Notes: generated from the sequence alone by a model not told the origin. Positions 34,666-47,913 are shown, counted from the stretch's first letter. The stretch: 64,000 nucleotides of DNA from Acarospora socialis (GCA_025617375.2 JAMYGW020000004.1:2480001-2544000), one strand, 5' to 3'. Numbers and translations: made by a program.

Positions 34666-37041
34666 TCATTTCACAGCGCCGCTCCAGTCTCTCCCATCCT
34701 CTCCCACATCGTTACTCCTGACCGTACGATACATAACCCCTCCCCTAACCCCCTCCCTCCCGCCAAGCACCAGTTCTCTACACTCAAACTTCCCATCCCT
34801 CCGCTCAACACCTGCATCACCAACCCACCCTTCCCTTTCATCTAGCATCCCCACACGCTGCGCTTTCAAAGCACTCACAGCAGGTACATGCCGCCCAATC
34901 TCGGCCCCAATTCTCAGCATTGCCCACGCATCTAGCGACTCCGTCCAACTCGGATGCTGCGACGCATAAATCGCCAAGAACGCCAGTCCCGCTAGTTGTG
35001 CGGCCAGAAGCAGCGTGATGACAACCATAGCCGCGACCGGCATGGTCGGTTTCTGCAAATCGGAGCCTGCGCAAGCATAGACAAAGGCGTATGGCACCGG
35101 GCCGACATTCAAGATGGCGTTGCTGGCAGCGTAGGTGGCGAAGGTGAGGGCGGCGGTGGCTTTGGTTTCGTTGCCAAAGTTTGGCAGCCAGCTAAGGAGA
35201 GCGTCAAGCATTGGGGAGACGGGGTCATCGGAGCGGTCGTCGGAGGGGCAAGCGAGGACAGGGTTGGATTGGTTCCAGGAGACTCCCTCAAGACCTAAGC
35301 CGTTGTGTTTGTGGTTGGAGAGGCCTGTGAATGGGTAGCGGAGCTGGGCGCAGAGGATTCGCTCCGCATCGGTGTAGTTGCTGTTTGAGGCGAGGGTGTT
35401 GAAGAAGGTATTGGGGCCGAAGACGGCAACAATGGCCGTTAAGAAGGGGCCTGGTATCCCGGGAAGCCATCTTCCAGAGGGCGGCGGTCTTGAAAAACGA
35501 TTCTTGAACCCGTTGTCGTAGGAAAGATTGCGTCCATTAGGTGGCACTTTCTCTAATAAGCCGCCTGCAACATGACCGTTCCAATAATTTGGTAGCTCAA
35601 AGTAGCCCAACGTGCTATTGCCGTAGCAGTGCTGTGTGAAATTGCTGCCCCCATCTTCATTGGCCCAAAAGCGTTGTTTCGTTCTTTGAAAGTCCAGCCA
35701 GAATTCTTCGTAAATATCTTGTCGGTCAGATGTATACTGCCATGGTGACATCAGGATGTCGCCAGGAGCACAGATCCGGACACGGTACCTCGGCTTATCA
35801 ACGTCACCGAAGGGGGTTGGATCTTCATCGTCTATAATATTGGAGAAGGTCCGATTCAACGGTACGGCACCAGCGCAAGAGGATGGGAAGCCAGACAGTG
35901 CTACATTTGTACAAGTGACAGATACATTGAGTCGTAATGCAAGATTGCGAAAGACTCCTGTATCAGTGCCAATTGGAAAAGTAGCAGTGAAAAGTTCCTT
36001 TGGCAAGATGTCAAAGGACGAACTGTTATGAATGTTTGCACCTAGGCTAGTAACATTCAAGTCATTTCGATCAGTGAACCACAAATAGGGTTGTTTGTCA
36101 GTAAGCTTCCCATTTAGGGTGGTGGAGATAACGTTATCAATGACTGGTACATTAGAGATTCCAGTCAAAACTCCGGGATTGATCAACGGTCCTATTACCG
36201 CTCGAGAAAACCGATCTTGCGAGCTTAAAACTTTGATATGGACTGTGCTCACAAGAACACCTTGAAGCACCGGGATCATAAACGCTGTCATGGACCGTCA
36301 TCGTCAGCCCGCTATTGAAAGGGAATCACTGTATGCTTTCCACTTACCAATTCCGACAAGGACTGCCGAGAATATCAATAGTGGGCTTCTTGTCCGATGG
36401 CGGGTGCTTAGTCTTAGCACATCCAGAAGCACAGCGATATCAGACCAGCCCTTGTCTGCCAACGCCAGCATTTGCCGTAGAGTCAACGGGGGCACCTCGG
36501 CATCCGAGCTTCTCTGGCAGTATACTGCAGCTGCTTCGGCACATATCGCAGACGTGACTGGGATACCAACAGCTGCAACGATAGAACGACCTAAACTCGC
36601 TGCTTTGCGTAACGTGTCGCTGTTCTCATATTGCGATCGGGAGTAATTCCCGACTTGATCAAAGTAGGTCGGAATTCCAATTGGCCGGTAGCAGAGAACG
36701 CAAGTGATACTCCATGAGAGAATCGCAATAAGTGCGTATAGAATCATGAGCCAAAACCCCAGAGTGTGCCTTCGCAGTTCTCCAGCTACTGGGACTACTT
36801 CATTCTTCCCGGCCCACGCTAGCTTGCCATGTCTCTGAACCCAACGACCCTCACCTTTAGATATGCTTTCCTCAGAAATTATTGGCCTCCTTGAGGTCCC
36901 AGTATTTGCGGACCGGTCGCGAAGTGGAATTGACTTTTGCCCGGGGTGGTCATTGTGCCATAAGTTGTCTCTTCTTTCGTCTGAGCTCATATCATCTGAT
37001 AGGCGGGGATTGGGTGGCGCCATGGTGTTGATGGATGACAT
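34666..37041 (-). CDS. four-span fungal membrane protein with large glycosylated loop
   Basis: Exons 37041-36348 and 36284-34666 are joined by a 63-bp intron (36285-36347, GTAAGT..GACAG) in phase 1, giving about 770 aa. Hydrophobic spans: LGFWLMILYALIAILSWSIT (about 94-118), GRSIVAAVGIPVTSAICAEA (about 150-175), LLIFSAVLVGI-AFMIPVLQG (about 222-247, crossed by the intron) and VAAMVVITLLLAAQLAGLAF (about 648-674). The loop between spans 3 and 4 is about 400 residues with many N-glycosylation sequons (NNSTL-type, e.g. NSSS, NRTF, NLSY), so it probably faces outside or a lumen. The N-terminus is a polar cytosolic-looking segment. The start at 37041 is chosen because a consensus 5' intron ends just before it; 37209 is an alternative start on an unspliced message. 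The family is common in Dothideomycetes and lacks a known function. Confidence 0.8.
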
Positions 37042-37043
37042 CT

Positions 37044-37122
37044 CTGCTTGCATAGGGTTAGTCGATGTCAAATAATCACTTGTCAGAGTGCATACTCCTC
37101 CTATAGAAGACGCACTACGTAC
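37044..37122 (-). other. candidate 5' intron of the membrane-protein gene, retention possible
   Basis: Donor GTACGT (37117-37122), branch GACTAACCC and acceptor GCAAGCAG (ending 37044) define a 79-bp intron that ends 2 bases before the chosen ATG. If it is retained, the frame is open from an upstream ATG at 37209 into the protein. If it is removed, that upstream ATG falls out of frame. Confidence 0.6.
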
Positions 37123-39465
37123 CCAAAGAAAGATATAAAGCAGAAGGTAGAGCATTCGGCGGGCGGCACAGAGTTGCGAACGTATGGAAGTGTGCAAATT
37201 GATGTCCATTCTATGAGAAGATAGCGGTTTGTGCCTAAGCTACATAGAGCCAGCGCACTCCAGCCTGAGTTGTCAGCTACCCTTGAAGATGTGGTCACTT
37301 TTTTGTGAGGTATGGTGCGGGTCTGTCAAGATTGAATTATGCGCCTAATAAGTCTGTGTCGTACTCGTACACTGGCGGGAAATTGGGATCCAGCCGACAA
37401 GCGCAGGAGATCTGCCGCATTGACAAAACCTATTAATGGAGGACCAATGATAAGTTTCACTCTTAATAGAAAGAGTCAACCAATCGTCGAGGCGTGCTCA
37501 ATACCCTGAATGTTGGGTTGATACTGCTCCTCTTTCTTGTATCATGTGCAAGTGCTGCGTGATGTTGGAAACATATTTTCTAGGGATGAATCTCACGACT
37601 TCAATGAAGCAATCTGAAGCTGCAATGTCTCCTTTCTTGGGTACATAGTATTGGTAGTATGAGTGCTAACAGACTTGAAGCAGTCTATCAGGGAAAGTGT
37701 TGTAACAATTCATACTTCCTGACAGGATGATGTAGGGGGGCTGTTTGGGCTCGGTGGATAGTTTCCTGGCTTGAACGCATGCTTTGACTGTACGGACCAT
37801 GGCACTACCTGGTTAGTAAGGTCAACATCCTCGCCATACATGTAGGTACCAGTTCCACTCCTTCTCACTAACTGCAAGCTCTGGATCCTTCTGAAGCTAA
37901 GTAGGCTAGCTACTACTTCAAGAAATACCTTAAGGTAGGTATAGGTAGCCAGTACAATTTTCGCAAAGTATGTCAAAGACGCTGAGCGAGTCGGGACTAA
38001 AAGCCTCTTTTAGTTTGTCACTATTGAGAAGATAACTGGTCTCATAAATGTACACATATGCATAATGACAACTCTTCTCAAAATTGAGTATGTGCCGCCA
38101 TTTCATGAAGGAGTTGACATGAACTGACTGACATCAACAATCAGTAAACTTGAAAACAGCCCATTAAAGAGCTGACGAGCCAGCAGACAGAGCATGTTGT
38201 TTGAAGGTGTCTGAACATTGTTGACCTCATTTAGTAATGCTTGATTAATTTCCCTGTGTCTCTCCTTTCAGTTCACTACTATTCCAAGGTCCTATACCTT
38301 CTAATCTGCACGTGACATGTAGCGCACCCAATTGCTGTTTCATCTATTGGCTTCTCGTGCTCTTCCTTGCGAGAGAGATTGGAATCGTGGGTATCGTCCC
38401 ACAATCCACGCATGTGGTCGAACAGGTGTATGTGGCCTCAACGCCTGGCCCATACTAGGGGCTTGACAGCACCCACTCGGCATTGGCACCAGAACCGTAC
38501 CATCTCCGCGAACACCTTCCACTTCCGTTACATTACCGCAATCCTTTGGCGGAGCGCCGCGATGACTGCAACGACTGCGTGGGTATCGCCGTGTTGGCTC
38601 ATGTTTGGAGACGACATGATGTTCATGGGTTTAATGAGAATGGTATGCTGGCGACACCAGGTGCAATCTGCGCTCAAGATGTTGAGCCCACCGTTGGGGG
38701 CCAAGTTTTATCATCATCCGCCAAAGTTCACACTTCGTTATTTGACTTGACACACAATGTTCTGTCAGTAAGCCATGGTGAAAGTTCTGAACAGAGATAT
38801 AGCCAGGCTTCACAGAAGGGTAACAGGGGCGAGCAAGGCAAAGCGTGAGACAAATGCTTCAAGAGGGTTTAAATTGACAACATGTGCAGGTATAGTAAAG
38901 GTCGGTAACTCCCGAATTGCACTTCACCTCCCGTAGTTCGTGAAGTTGTAGGTCAGATACCTAGTAGGCTTTCTGTGTATGCTCCAAAAATGGATGCGAA
39001 CACGGCTTCTGACAGTACAATAATGAGTGGTTTCTCGAAGCATATCATTCAATAGGTCGTCTGTGATGGTAGAAGTATGGGTGCAAGTGTCAATGAGAAT
39101 ATTGAAGCAAGAGAGGGTGTTCGGGAGTGTAGTCAGGTACTGAATCGACGCCGGTCATCTTGACTTTGCGTTGAGAATGAACATACATCTCATCTCCCAG
39201 AAAAATCACAGGTGACCCACCTGAGTACAGGTACTAATTTTCTTCGAAACCCTGTCATTCTTGTCGTGAAAAACTCATCTTAAAGAGAAGAAAGTTCAGA
39301 GATTCTGGAGATGGTAAAAAAGTGTCCCAGGACTACTATCATGAGAGTCATGAAGTCAACAGACAGGACAACAGTTTTAAAGATTGCTGAGAATGGATCT
39401 GATAAATGCTTGCTCATCCTCACCTGTCACAGTCCTGGTCGTAGAAAGGGAAGATGTTACAGTAA

Positions 39466-39648
39466 GTGAAGGATGAGATGGAGAAGGCGGACGTCAAGAA
39501 GGAAGAGGTGGTGGTGGTGAAGGAGGAATTGAAGAATCAATCTCATTGTATGGTTGAGAATCTGGATCTGCTTGAAGATGAGAATTCTCTTGGCTGTGAT
39601 GCTGAGTTTGATGGGTCGCTTGATTGGAATCAGTTGCGAAATTTGTAG
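39466..39648 (+). other. short acidic/lysine-rich ORF, doubtful
   Basis: A 60-codon ORF (MKDEMEKADVKKEEVVVVKE at its start) inside the gene desert. It is compositionally simple and lies antisense to an open Gln/Ser/Pro-rich stretch. I list it as the clearest low-complexity segment here; there is no evidence that it is expressed. Confidence 0.2.
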
Positions 39649-40999
39649 AATGTTGAAGTTCAGAATTTGTGGTGTGAGACTGACCCAGATTGCTGTCTCG
39701 CTGACAGTTGTCACAAAGATGGCGTTGAAATCCAAATATCACTTTAACTCGCAAGAACAAAGCACTCCTACTCCAACTGATGCGTTTTGCGGTTTCAGAT
39801 ATGCTCATTCTTCTGAAATACTGTGTTGCGAACAGTTCTCCCAGCAGTACATGAAGACTTCATCCCCCTGCACAAAGGTAGAGACACATTAATGTCTCAT
39901 GCTGCCATTCTGGACCTATTCCGGGGAGCCAGTCTGTATTGCATCGGTGTACTTCAGAAGAGGATTTGTTTAACCTTCGAGACCGCCAAATGTGAGCCAA
40001 TTTCTGAAGTCTTCAGGAAAATCTTTCATCTTTCACTTCCATGAATGGAGTAGCCTGGAACTCCATTCTCCTGGTTCATCCATTCGAGACTCATCTCTAC
40101 ATATAAGAGTGTATTCTACTGGCAATCCGTTCTGCTTCAGGTTCACCTCGCTCTTGTCTCCCACCCCGTTCCGTTCTTCCCCTTGATAATCCGCTTCTGT
40201 TCTTTCTAACGGCCTTTCAAGGGGTGGCAGAGTCTCAAAATAAAACGTACATCAGGTGATGACGTGGTAGTATTGCTGAGATCAAAGCCTCATCTTCTGT
40301 CCAAGTATCATCTGCCCTTCAGTTTGTTGCAATGGTCACTGTCCACTGTAGGTAGTCGATCTTTGAATCTCCTGCTAATAATCCTCTACTGGCTTTATAA
40401 CTTTGTTCTTCGCTTCGGCCCATGCTTTGCTTTTGCCACTGGTTTCAGAGTCTGTGCCTGGAAACAGCACCGGAAGACTGGATAGAGGAAAATCGTGAGA
40501 CTGGAGGTGAAGATGGAGTTCTAGATGGTGCTCATGCTGGTGCTGGGATCAGTGTAAATGATGCACTCGCATGCCATCCAACTGATAATGTGTCGGCAGG
40601 TCCGAGTCTCTTACAGTTATTCTCCCTTTACTTTTGAGGGTCTGATTGATCTGTTTCAGTAAGAGTTTCTTTGGGAGTTCAAGAAGAAATCTGAGATCAC
40701 ACTAGGCCTGTACACAATGCCGAGATTGATGAATGACGTAACAGAATCAAGTGTTTGCTCAATTAACAAATAATGCAATGATGTTGTGGGTCAAACTAAG
40801 GGTATTGTTTGATATCTGGCCTTCCTTCTATGCTGTTTCTCTGATGATCACATTCTCGTGGGAGCTAGTCTTGCGTTTAAAACATTTGTCAGAAAGCAAA
40901 GAGCACACTTGCCAGTCTCAAGGCGCTCTTTTTAGTTAGAATAATTCTAAAAGTTCTTCTTAAAACTATTAAATTAGCCCGCACAGCCTTGAGCTCAGC

Positions 41000-41800
41000 A
41001 GTATTCTCTTCCGGCAAGACATTGTCTTCTTGCATTTCTCGTTTCTATGAGGTGCTCGCCCTCGGGCCACTGAGGCAGGGCGATGGCGAAACAGCTAGAC
41101 TCAATCACCGGAATCGGGACTGTGCCGGTGCAACGAACGTGCCTGTTGCTGTGACCAAGTCGTGCTCGTCTCTGAGCAAGTTGACTGCGCAGCAGGCCCA
41201 GCATATCCACTCTGCCTCCGGCTCTTTTGTGCAGCTGGAGGGAAAAAACACCGCGCAGTTTCCGCTCGCAACAACAACACTCGAAACATTCGCTCTCAAC
41301 TTTGCTCCGGGGCAACACAGCCTTCGCTACCATTATTGCACGTGGCTGTGCCGGCCTAATGGTCTCGGCGTAGCTCGACTCCTGACTGATGACTCCATGA
41401 CAAAGACGCAACTAGGCCACTGGTACCATGCCTAAAATTCAGCAAGGAAGATCAAACACCAACCAGTCTCCGAAGAAGAACTTTCTTCTTAACACTTCCT
41501 TCCTCTTCACTAGCCACCGGGGGTAGCGGCGGCGGCGCAGCACCCGGAACACAAGGCCGGCCAGCCCAAAGACAATCCGCACATTTCAAAATTCGACCTG
41601 TGACATCGCTGAAACAACCGCCGAAGACTTTCTCGTGCCACTGGTCGGATCACAACCGACACAACACGGAACCCGAACCACACCCGTCTCGACAATTAGA
41701 ACGGCCTGCCCATAGTGCTCGCCGTAGTCGAGACACGGCAGGGCGTCAGTGATTCGGCACTGACGCTGCTGAGGCAGGGCCAGAGAGGTCATTACTCAGA
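41000..41800 (-). pseudogene. two decayed Cys-rich ORF fragments
   Basis: On the minus strand, 41792-41586 reads ALPCLDYGEHYGQAVLIVET and VRVPCCVGCDPTSGTRKSS before a stop, and just beyond it another frame continues with KCADCLWAGRPCVPG. A second block at about 41299-41040 has Cys-rich text in shifting frames (NCAVFFPSSC; WICWACC) and ALPQWPEGEHLIET, which resembles the ALPCLDYGEHY block. The CxxC-type spacing is like the Cys-cluster ORFs found in repeat-rich fungal DNA, but I cannot name the family. The block is richer in GC than its surroundings. It is broken as a gene. Confidence 0.4.
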
Positions 41801-43879
41801 ATAGAACCTCCACGGATGGCAAGTGGTATATATGGACACCGATGGGAGAGGTGGTATATCTTGAAAATATCACCATGCGTATAAATTTCAGTAAAGTGGT
41901 CATGTTCATTATTCAATCACTGATTGTGTGTGTCAATACGTTCTTTGAACAGCTCTAACGTAGCTTCCATGCTTTTACTTGGCACACCCATGACATTTTG
42001 TCTTTGCAGTCTGAGGTCATGAATGTTCCTTGAAAGCGCTGATGTCAACCTCCAACGATTAATCTATCACGACGCCCGCGCTTCTGATATAATTGAGGCG
42101 CGGCCAGGCGGCTGAATAGCTCAAATTCCATTCTTTTTGTATCCATTTGGCCTTTCAGTAACCCACCAACCATATCTGAGCATTTGGCATCTAGGGGGTT
42201 AGACATCGCCGATCGCTCGTCCAACTCCAACCTGGCCACGTTCTCTTTCTGAACGATAAGTAGTGGATTATTTTGATTCTTGGTTATCATCAAGTCAGGT
42301 TTAATCGCGCATAAAGTCAGACAAGTGACTGTTGAGGTCAAAGCTGAACAGCTATTGGTGGCAGATACAGCAGACATTGCCTTAATCGAGTGTCCGGGGT
42401 AGAATCATTCAGTCAAACATCGTTTTAGCTCCCTTTTAGCCTTATTTTGACTATCAGTCTTCTAGCGGCAGAAGCACCAATTGATAGTAACCATTCTCCA
42501 AGGCTTGATGAAAATTGGTGGTTGACTGACAGTAGAGTCTGTTTGGCAATATCTAGAACGTTTTCTAGAATCTCCGTAAGGTTTTGAGCGAAACCATTCT
42601 GAAGAGAGACCACCAGGGTCTAGGTGGGAGTAAGTAGTTGGGTACGGCAGAGTTTTTAAGGCTCCTTCGATTCTCCGCGTGAGGGCGAAATATTTCGAAG
42701 GCATTAGGGTACAAAATCGGGCTGTCTTATCGGGCTGTTTTTGTTATCGGGCTGTCTTAAAGGGTGTTGTCGTCACTTGTCAGACTTCCTAAGCAGAATT
42801 GAAGTACCGTTCAGCATTCCTCATTGCCGTGGAGGACATGGTAGACTTTAGAGACAGTATGTGTAAACGAAGGCTCCTCGTTTGCTTAGCAACCCATTCG
42901 CTCATTTTGTTGACGCTGCAACCAGCGACCATGGCGGTTGCTTGATCTCTGGTCATCTTCAAGGATTTGTTGATCACTCGTGCTGGCTTTTGCAATTTCA
43001 GTTGGCGCTGTGTATTCTCCTTGTTCTCTTCTACTCTATTTTGTAGAGCTGTTCACTCAACATCTAGTCTTCTCCGCTTTTTCCGCTTTCATCTCTTCCG
43101 AACAAGCTCGCCCATTATTCTTTCTAAGGATTTCTCTCTTGTCTGCTGCTGCACCCAAAAAAATACCGGTTCGTGTAAGAGAAATCAGTATAAATACTGG
43201 ATAGAGGTCCACCCAGAGAGGGACAAGAAACGTTCCTCAGACCAGGCCCTAGAACCTGTGAGTCAGGACTGGGGACAGAGAAAAGAGAACATACTGTGTG
43301 GTCTGGGCAATGCGTTCCTGACACCGTGGACGACGGTGAGCAGCGACAGCCACAGAGGGCAGGATGAACTGGCGCGAGGGGTGGGCGCACGAGAGACAGC
43401 ACGGGAGGACCCTACACCACCCTTACGGGCACCCGATAGCAAGGGAGAGGCCAGCATGTCATCTTGCACACCGCATTGCGGTTTGTAGAATCAAAGACTA
43501 TGCCTTTCAGACGACAATGTCAGCTCTTTCAGAGAGAATAGCATTTTCGTTGCTCCTTTGACATTCGCTCATGCAGCCAGATCTGCTCGAGCAAGTCCAG
43601 AGGTCTGTGAATCTCTTCACATGTCAATTCTTTCTCTGTTTCTCTGCACACTGAACAGTTCTTGTCTGAATGAATTCTTGAGATTGAATCTTCGCTGATC
43701 TAGCTCTTTCTTTACCTCCATCAACAGTTCAAGCAGCTGTGAGACCTTTCCATGTGCCATGCAACGAGCACATGAGGCGTACCCTGTAGACTAGACACAT
43801 ACCACAGAGTGGAAAACACATGGACAGACCACCAGCCCAGACCTCCAGACAGCACGAGCTGTCGTCCGAGACTTGCTGG

Positions 43880-43930
43880 TCCTGGCTAGGTATCCTGGTT
43901 CTCCCGGCTAGGTATCTCGGTTCACCCGGC
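43880..43930. repeat. two imperfect ~23-bp tandem copies with GGCTAGGTATC core
   Basis: The units CTGGCTAGGTATCCTGGTT and CGGCTAGGTATCTCGGTT lie head to tail within a GC-rich block (about 43.8-44.05 kb) of the gene desert. No boundaries or terminal repeats are obvious. Confidence 0.6.
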
Positions 43931-46900
43931 TTCGCTCTCCTTCGTCCTCCAAGACGGGAGTCAGTGCGACGTGGGAGGCCGGCGGGGGCTTGCGAGGGGG
44001 CCCGGGGTCAGGGTGTTCCAGCGCACCGGAGGAGGCAGCCATGGCGCGATGTAGTGACCTAGTCCATACACCCTAGGCTGAATCTATGTACGGATGGATG
44101 CTTCTCGCTTTGTACATTAAAGTCCTTCCCTTCGTCTTCAGCAGGCACAATTCATCGAAGAATCTAGTTTTTCTTTTAAGGCTTTTAAGGAAGGCTATTC
44201 AAAGCTCTCTTCCCTTTCTCAGCTCGCGGGCACTGAGCCTGATTACCATATCCACATCTCTGCCGCTTGCTCTTATCGCGGACGACTTGCCGTCTGAATG
44301 ATGGTACAGGGTGCGGAAGATAGTTGACGTCGTCCAAAAGGCAGAGTAAAGACGTCCACCGATTCTTAGCTTCAACATCTTAAGAGCCCAAGGCTGTCTT
44401 CCCTTTGGTTCAACAAAGGTGTAGCGGTCACCAGCCAGCGATTATCCAAACCCACAGGATAGAGGTACTTCGAGCTGCGGGAACAGAAGTGAGAGACGGT
44501 GTATAAAACGTATATAACGGGCGGAAGGTGGTTAATAAACACAGGTAAGGTGTCTTCAAGCTGCTGATCCGTCTTCTGATCCGTGCTTTAGTTCTGATAT
44601 ATGGACCATGTGCCGGGCATATTTTCTGAATGCTCCGATGCTGCATGGTGGATGGGGACCAGCAAAGTTCGGACGGCAGTATCGATGTGAGGAATATTTT
44701 GTCACACACGCCGCGTAAAAGCACACCGCAGAAGATATTTGACGTCCTTTTGATGGTGTTAATTCCTGGATCACATCAATGGCACCACTGGTAAGTGATG
44801 AGTAGATTTTAGGCATTGTAGACCTGCACAGGTGTTGGATGAAGTGCTGTGAGAGATGGATGAGAGACTGGGGCATTGTCTGGTGTTGATAAGGAACAGC
44901 TCCTCATCTGAAAGGGGTCTTGGTTCAAGTTATGTGTTCTTGTTTGCCTCTACTTACATGAGACAGGTTGTTAGTTGCAAATTTTGGCTCGTTGAAGCAT
45001 TTGAGCGCGAACCTGCTTTGCTCTTCGGCTGAGTGGTGCTATTGATTACTGACAGGAAGCGAGAGCACCATGGTAGTGGAGTTGTATATTCGAGCAGTGA
45101 CTCTTTAATTATAACCTTGTCGGTGGCTGAGATATACAAGCAGCCATCGGGCAGAATATCTGTATTTCGCTTCCAGAAAGACTCTTAGGGGTGCTGTTAC
45201 GTCGCTGGTGTTGGGTCCGAGAAGATCGTACAATTGAGTATTGACAGGTTTGTCTCAGCAGGATCAATAGCTCCTGATTCGTACCGCTTTCTGACAGCAC
45301 TTGCTTGGCTCTCCGAGCATTTAGGCGACCAACACGGAACACACAAGACATAGAGAGATAACACTCTTCCTCATAACGTAAAGAGGAAATGAACAATAGT
45401 ATAAGTATTCTTGAGAAGTGTTAAGCGGCCTAGTCTCGCAAAACCGCCACAGGAGCATTGAAGCTCTGAGAAGTCAAGTGGAACTCCGCATTTTTCTCTG
45501 CACTGTCCAAAGAAGAAAGAGAAGAGCCTTCCATAAGTTCTCTGAGCGGAGTTTTGCTTGGATCGACCTCATTCATTTGAGTAGCAATCAACTAAAGTGA
45601 GTGAAGTCAGTCTCACATTAATACTCAGTAACAACTCGTGAAAGTTTGAATCTGTTCATTGACCCTTCAGCTGCCATCTTGGTGAGTGATGTTGATAGTA
45701 AGATGAAGAGAAGAGAAATTGCCCCAGTTGTAGTCCGTCCCTTAATCATCTGAATCACACATAGTCTTGTGCCCTTCATAGGGGCCCTGGCAGATCGTGC
45801 AGCGGTAGCTGTATGATGTATTCTGATTAAGAAAACACCGAGATGCATTAGTTTCTTGTCTGAGTGTTGAGTTTGAACGAATGAAAGCCCATCCATTGGT
45901 CTACGGTGACCGCTCGACGTCCCAGTAGTAGCCTCTTGACTATATGAAGATTCTTGTCATGCTTGCTTGAAATCATTATCGTAAAGGATATCTTGCATGG
46001 CGTTGAGACTACGCTCAAGGAGCAAGAAATTGCGGATATTCAGGCTTGTCGGGTTCCAGCTCTTCCGTAATCCTGCACTAGTTCTCTAGGCCTGAGGAAC
46101 ATGATAGGCATCCATTGTGGTTAGCGCATTGTTATGCACCAAGAAACTAGGACTGGTAAAGTCAAGGATTCTGGAAAGTGAGGTAAGGTAAGGCGAGGCA
46201 TGCTGACCAGTCAGTATTTTAAATTGGTGTATTCAAGCCTGTTGAAGGCATTCTGTTGAGCCACCAGAAGGTACTGTGCTCTAGCACTTGCATTTGTCTC
46301 GCTCCAAAATTGTGGTGATAGTGACACGGCGACCTCATCACTTGATGGCACTGCAGCAAACTCAATGGTTTTGCCAGTGATCTAACTCACTATTTGCAAG
46401 CTGCTCGACTTTCTTGTCACTCTTTTTTAGCTCAGTTTCCGGAAGCTGCTGAGGGACCTCGGTGTGTAGAGAGTGAAATTCTTGAGAGGTCCAAATGAAA
46501 CAAATGTCGAAAAGAGGACGAAGAGACCCATGATCTGAACAAGTTCATAACATGGAATTGAAGTCAAGAGTTTGTACGCAAGCCCTCTAAAATAGAAACA
46601 TGATCGACAGTGACATCTGCAAGAGATGACGGTTTGAACGAGCTGAAAAGGCAGCACACTATAAAGAAGAAACTCTCTGGTTAAACTTTGCTCAAGGACA
46701 GCGTAATTATAGCCTCGAAAGTAGAGTCAAGATCGGAGAAAGAGAAGCACGACAGGGTGAGTGTAGTGATAGAGTAGTAAGAGTGATTTGGTGATAGCTT
46801 GAACGGTAGTTATGAGAGTATGGTGATGAGAAATAATAGTCGTAGGCAGTAGGTATCCTCGCAATGGTGTGAAGAGGAAAGAAAAGAAGAGAAAAGAAGA

Positions 46901-47913
46901 CGGATGCACCGGAAGACATAGAGGATTAAAATACCCACTTGCTCAAAATATGACTCAAATTATCATTTGAGTGCAGTGAGTTGTGCAGGCGAAGATTGAT
47001 GCCCAGGAGAGAGAAAGTTGGGCATTGCTTAATGATTCGTAGATGAAGCGAATCGGCGACTTTTTAGGCGCGCCTCAAGTCGGGGAGACGGGGAATCGGG
47101 GATGTGACTGCGGCGAATCTCCGGCGGAGACGAAGAATGCTCCGGTTGAGATGGCTTATCATTGCCCGAAGGCCTGGTACCCGACAATCCTTAATACTCG
47201 ACCTGCAGGAGATCGCCACGTTCTCAACCACCGCAGTAATCAAATCCAAACGCCAGAAATGGCGAGATATCAGTGAGGTATGTGATATAGGGATGCCGAC
47301 TAGCAGTAGGAAGGAAGCGGTGTAAGATATATAACATGCTATAATGAAGAAAGGAAACACGAAGTAAGATGAAGAAGAGAAGTCATTGTAGGATGGAGGA
47401 GAAGATTATATAGACGAGTTGCCATGCAGTGAATACCTCTAATGGCCATCAACTTGAACACGTGGGAAATCGGCGCTGCCTAGGTATTCACAGCCCAAAT
47501 CCTAATCTCTCATTCCTACCCTTTGATATCCCCGCGCTTACGGTAAGCTTAACGAAATCAATCTTTGGCTTTTAGGGTAAAGGAAGGGATGTAAGATGCC
47601 CAATCAATGACTAAGCAGCCCTACTTAACCCTACAAGCTAATGGAAACAGAGTAGTCAATTGGCAAGAGATCCTAAACATCATAACACCTTCTCATCATA
47701 TCAAGTTACTTTTGAAATGACTGTATTGGTACTCAACAATCTATTCCCCAAATTCGCTCACGGATTATCCTATAACAACCACTCAAAGGATCATTTACAA
47801 TGCCAAAAACTTCTCAAGCTCCAGATGCATGAAACGCCGCGCTAAATCAACAGTCGCCAATACTCCACTCCTAATTTTCTCCCGTCCCTAGTCGCATAAA
47901 TCCATCTAGCCAG

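Larger units (their letters stand above)
37123..47913. other. 10.8-kb gene desert
   Basis: No supportable gene on either strand. ORFs are short (mostly 60-130 codons), overlapping and without domains. Most of the stretch looks AT-richer than the genes, interrupted by more GC-rich blocks near 41.0-41.8, 43.2-43.5 and 43.8-44.1 kb. I found no reverse transcriptase, RNase H, integrase or DDE transposase motif and no obvious long terminal repeats. Old, decayed mobile or duplicated DNA is an inference from the patchy composition and the Cys-rich ORF fragments. Confidence 0.5.

Noticed and set aside
42967-43488. 173-codon plus-strand ORF in the gene desert
   Set aside because: Composition changes abruptly half-way at the GC-rich block, which suggests a chance fusion across an insertion border; no domain.
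37123-47913. LTR or LINE retroelement fossil in the desert
   Set aside because: No reverse transcriptase, RNase H, integrase or long terminal repeat could be recognised by eye; left as unexplained DNA.
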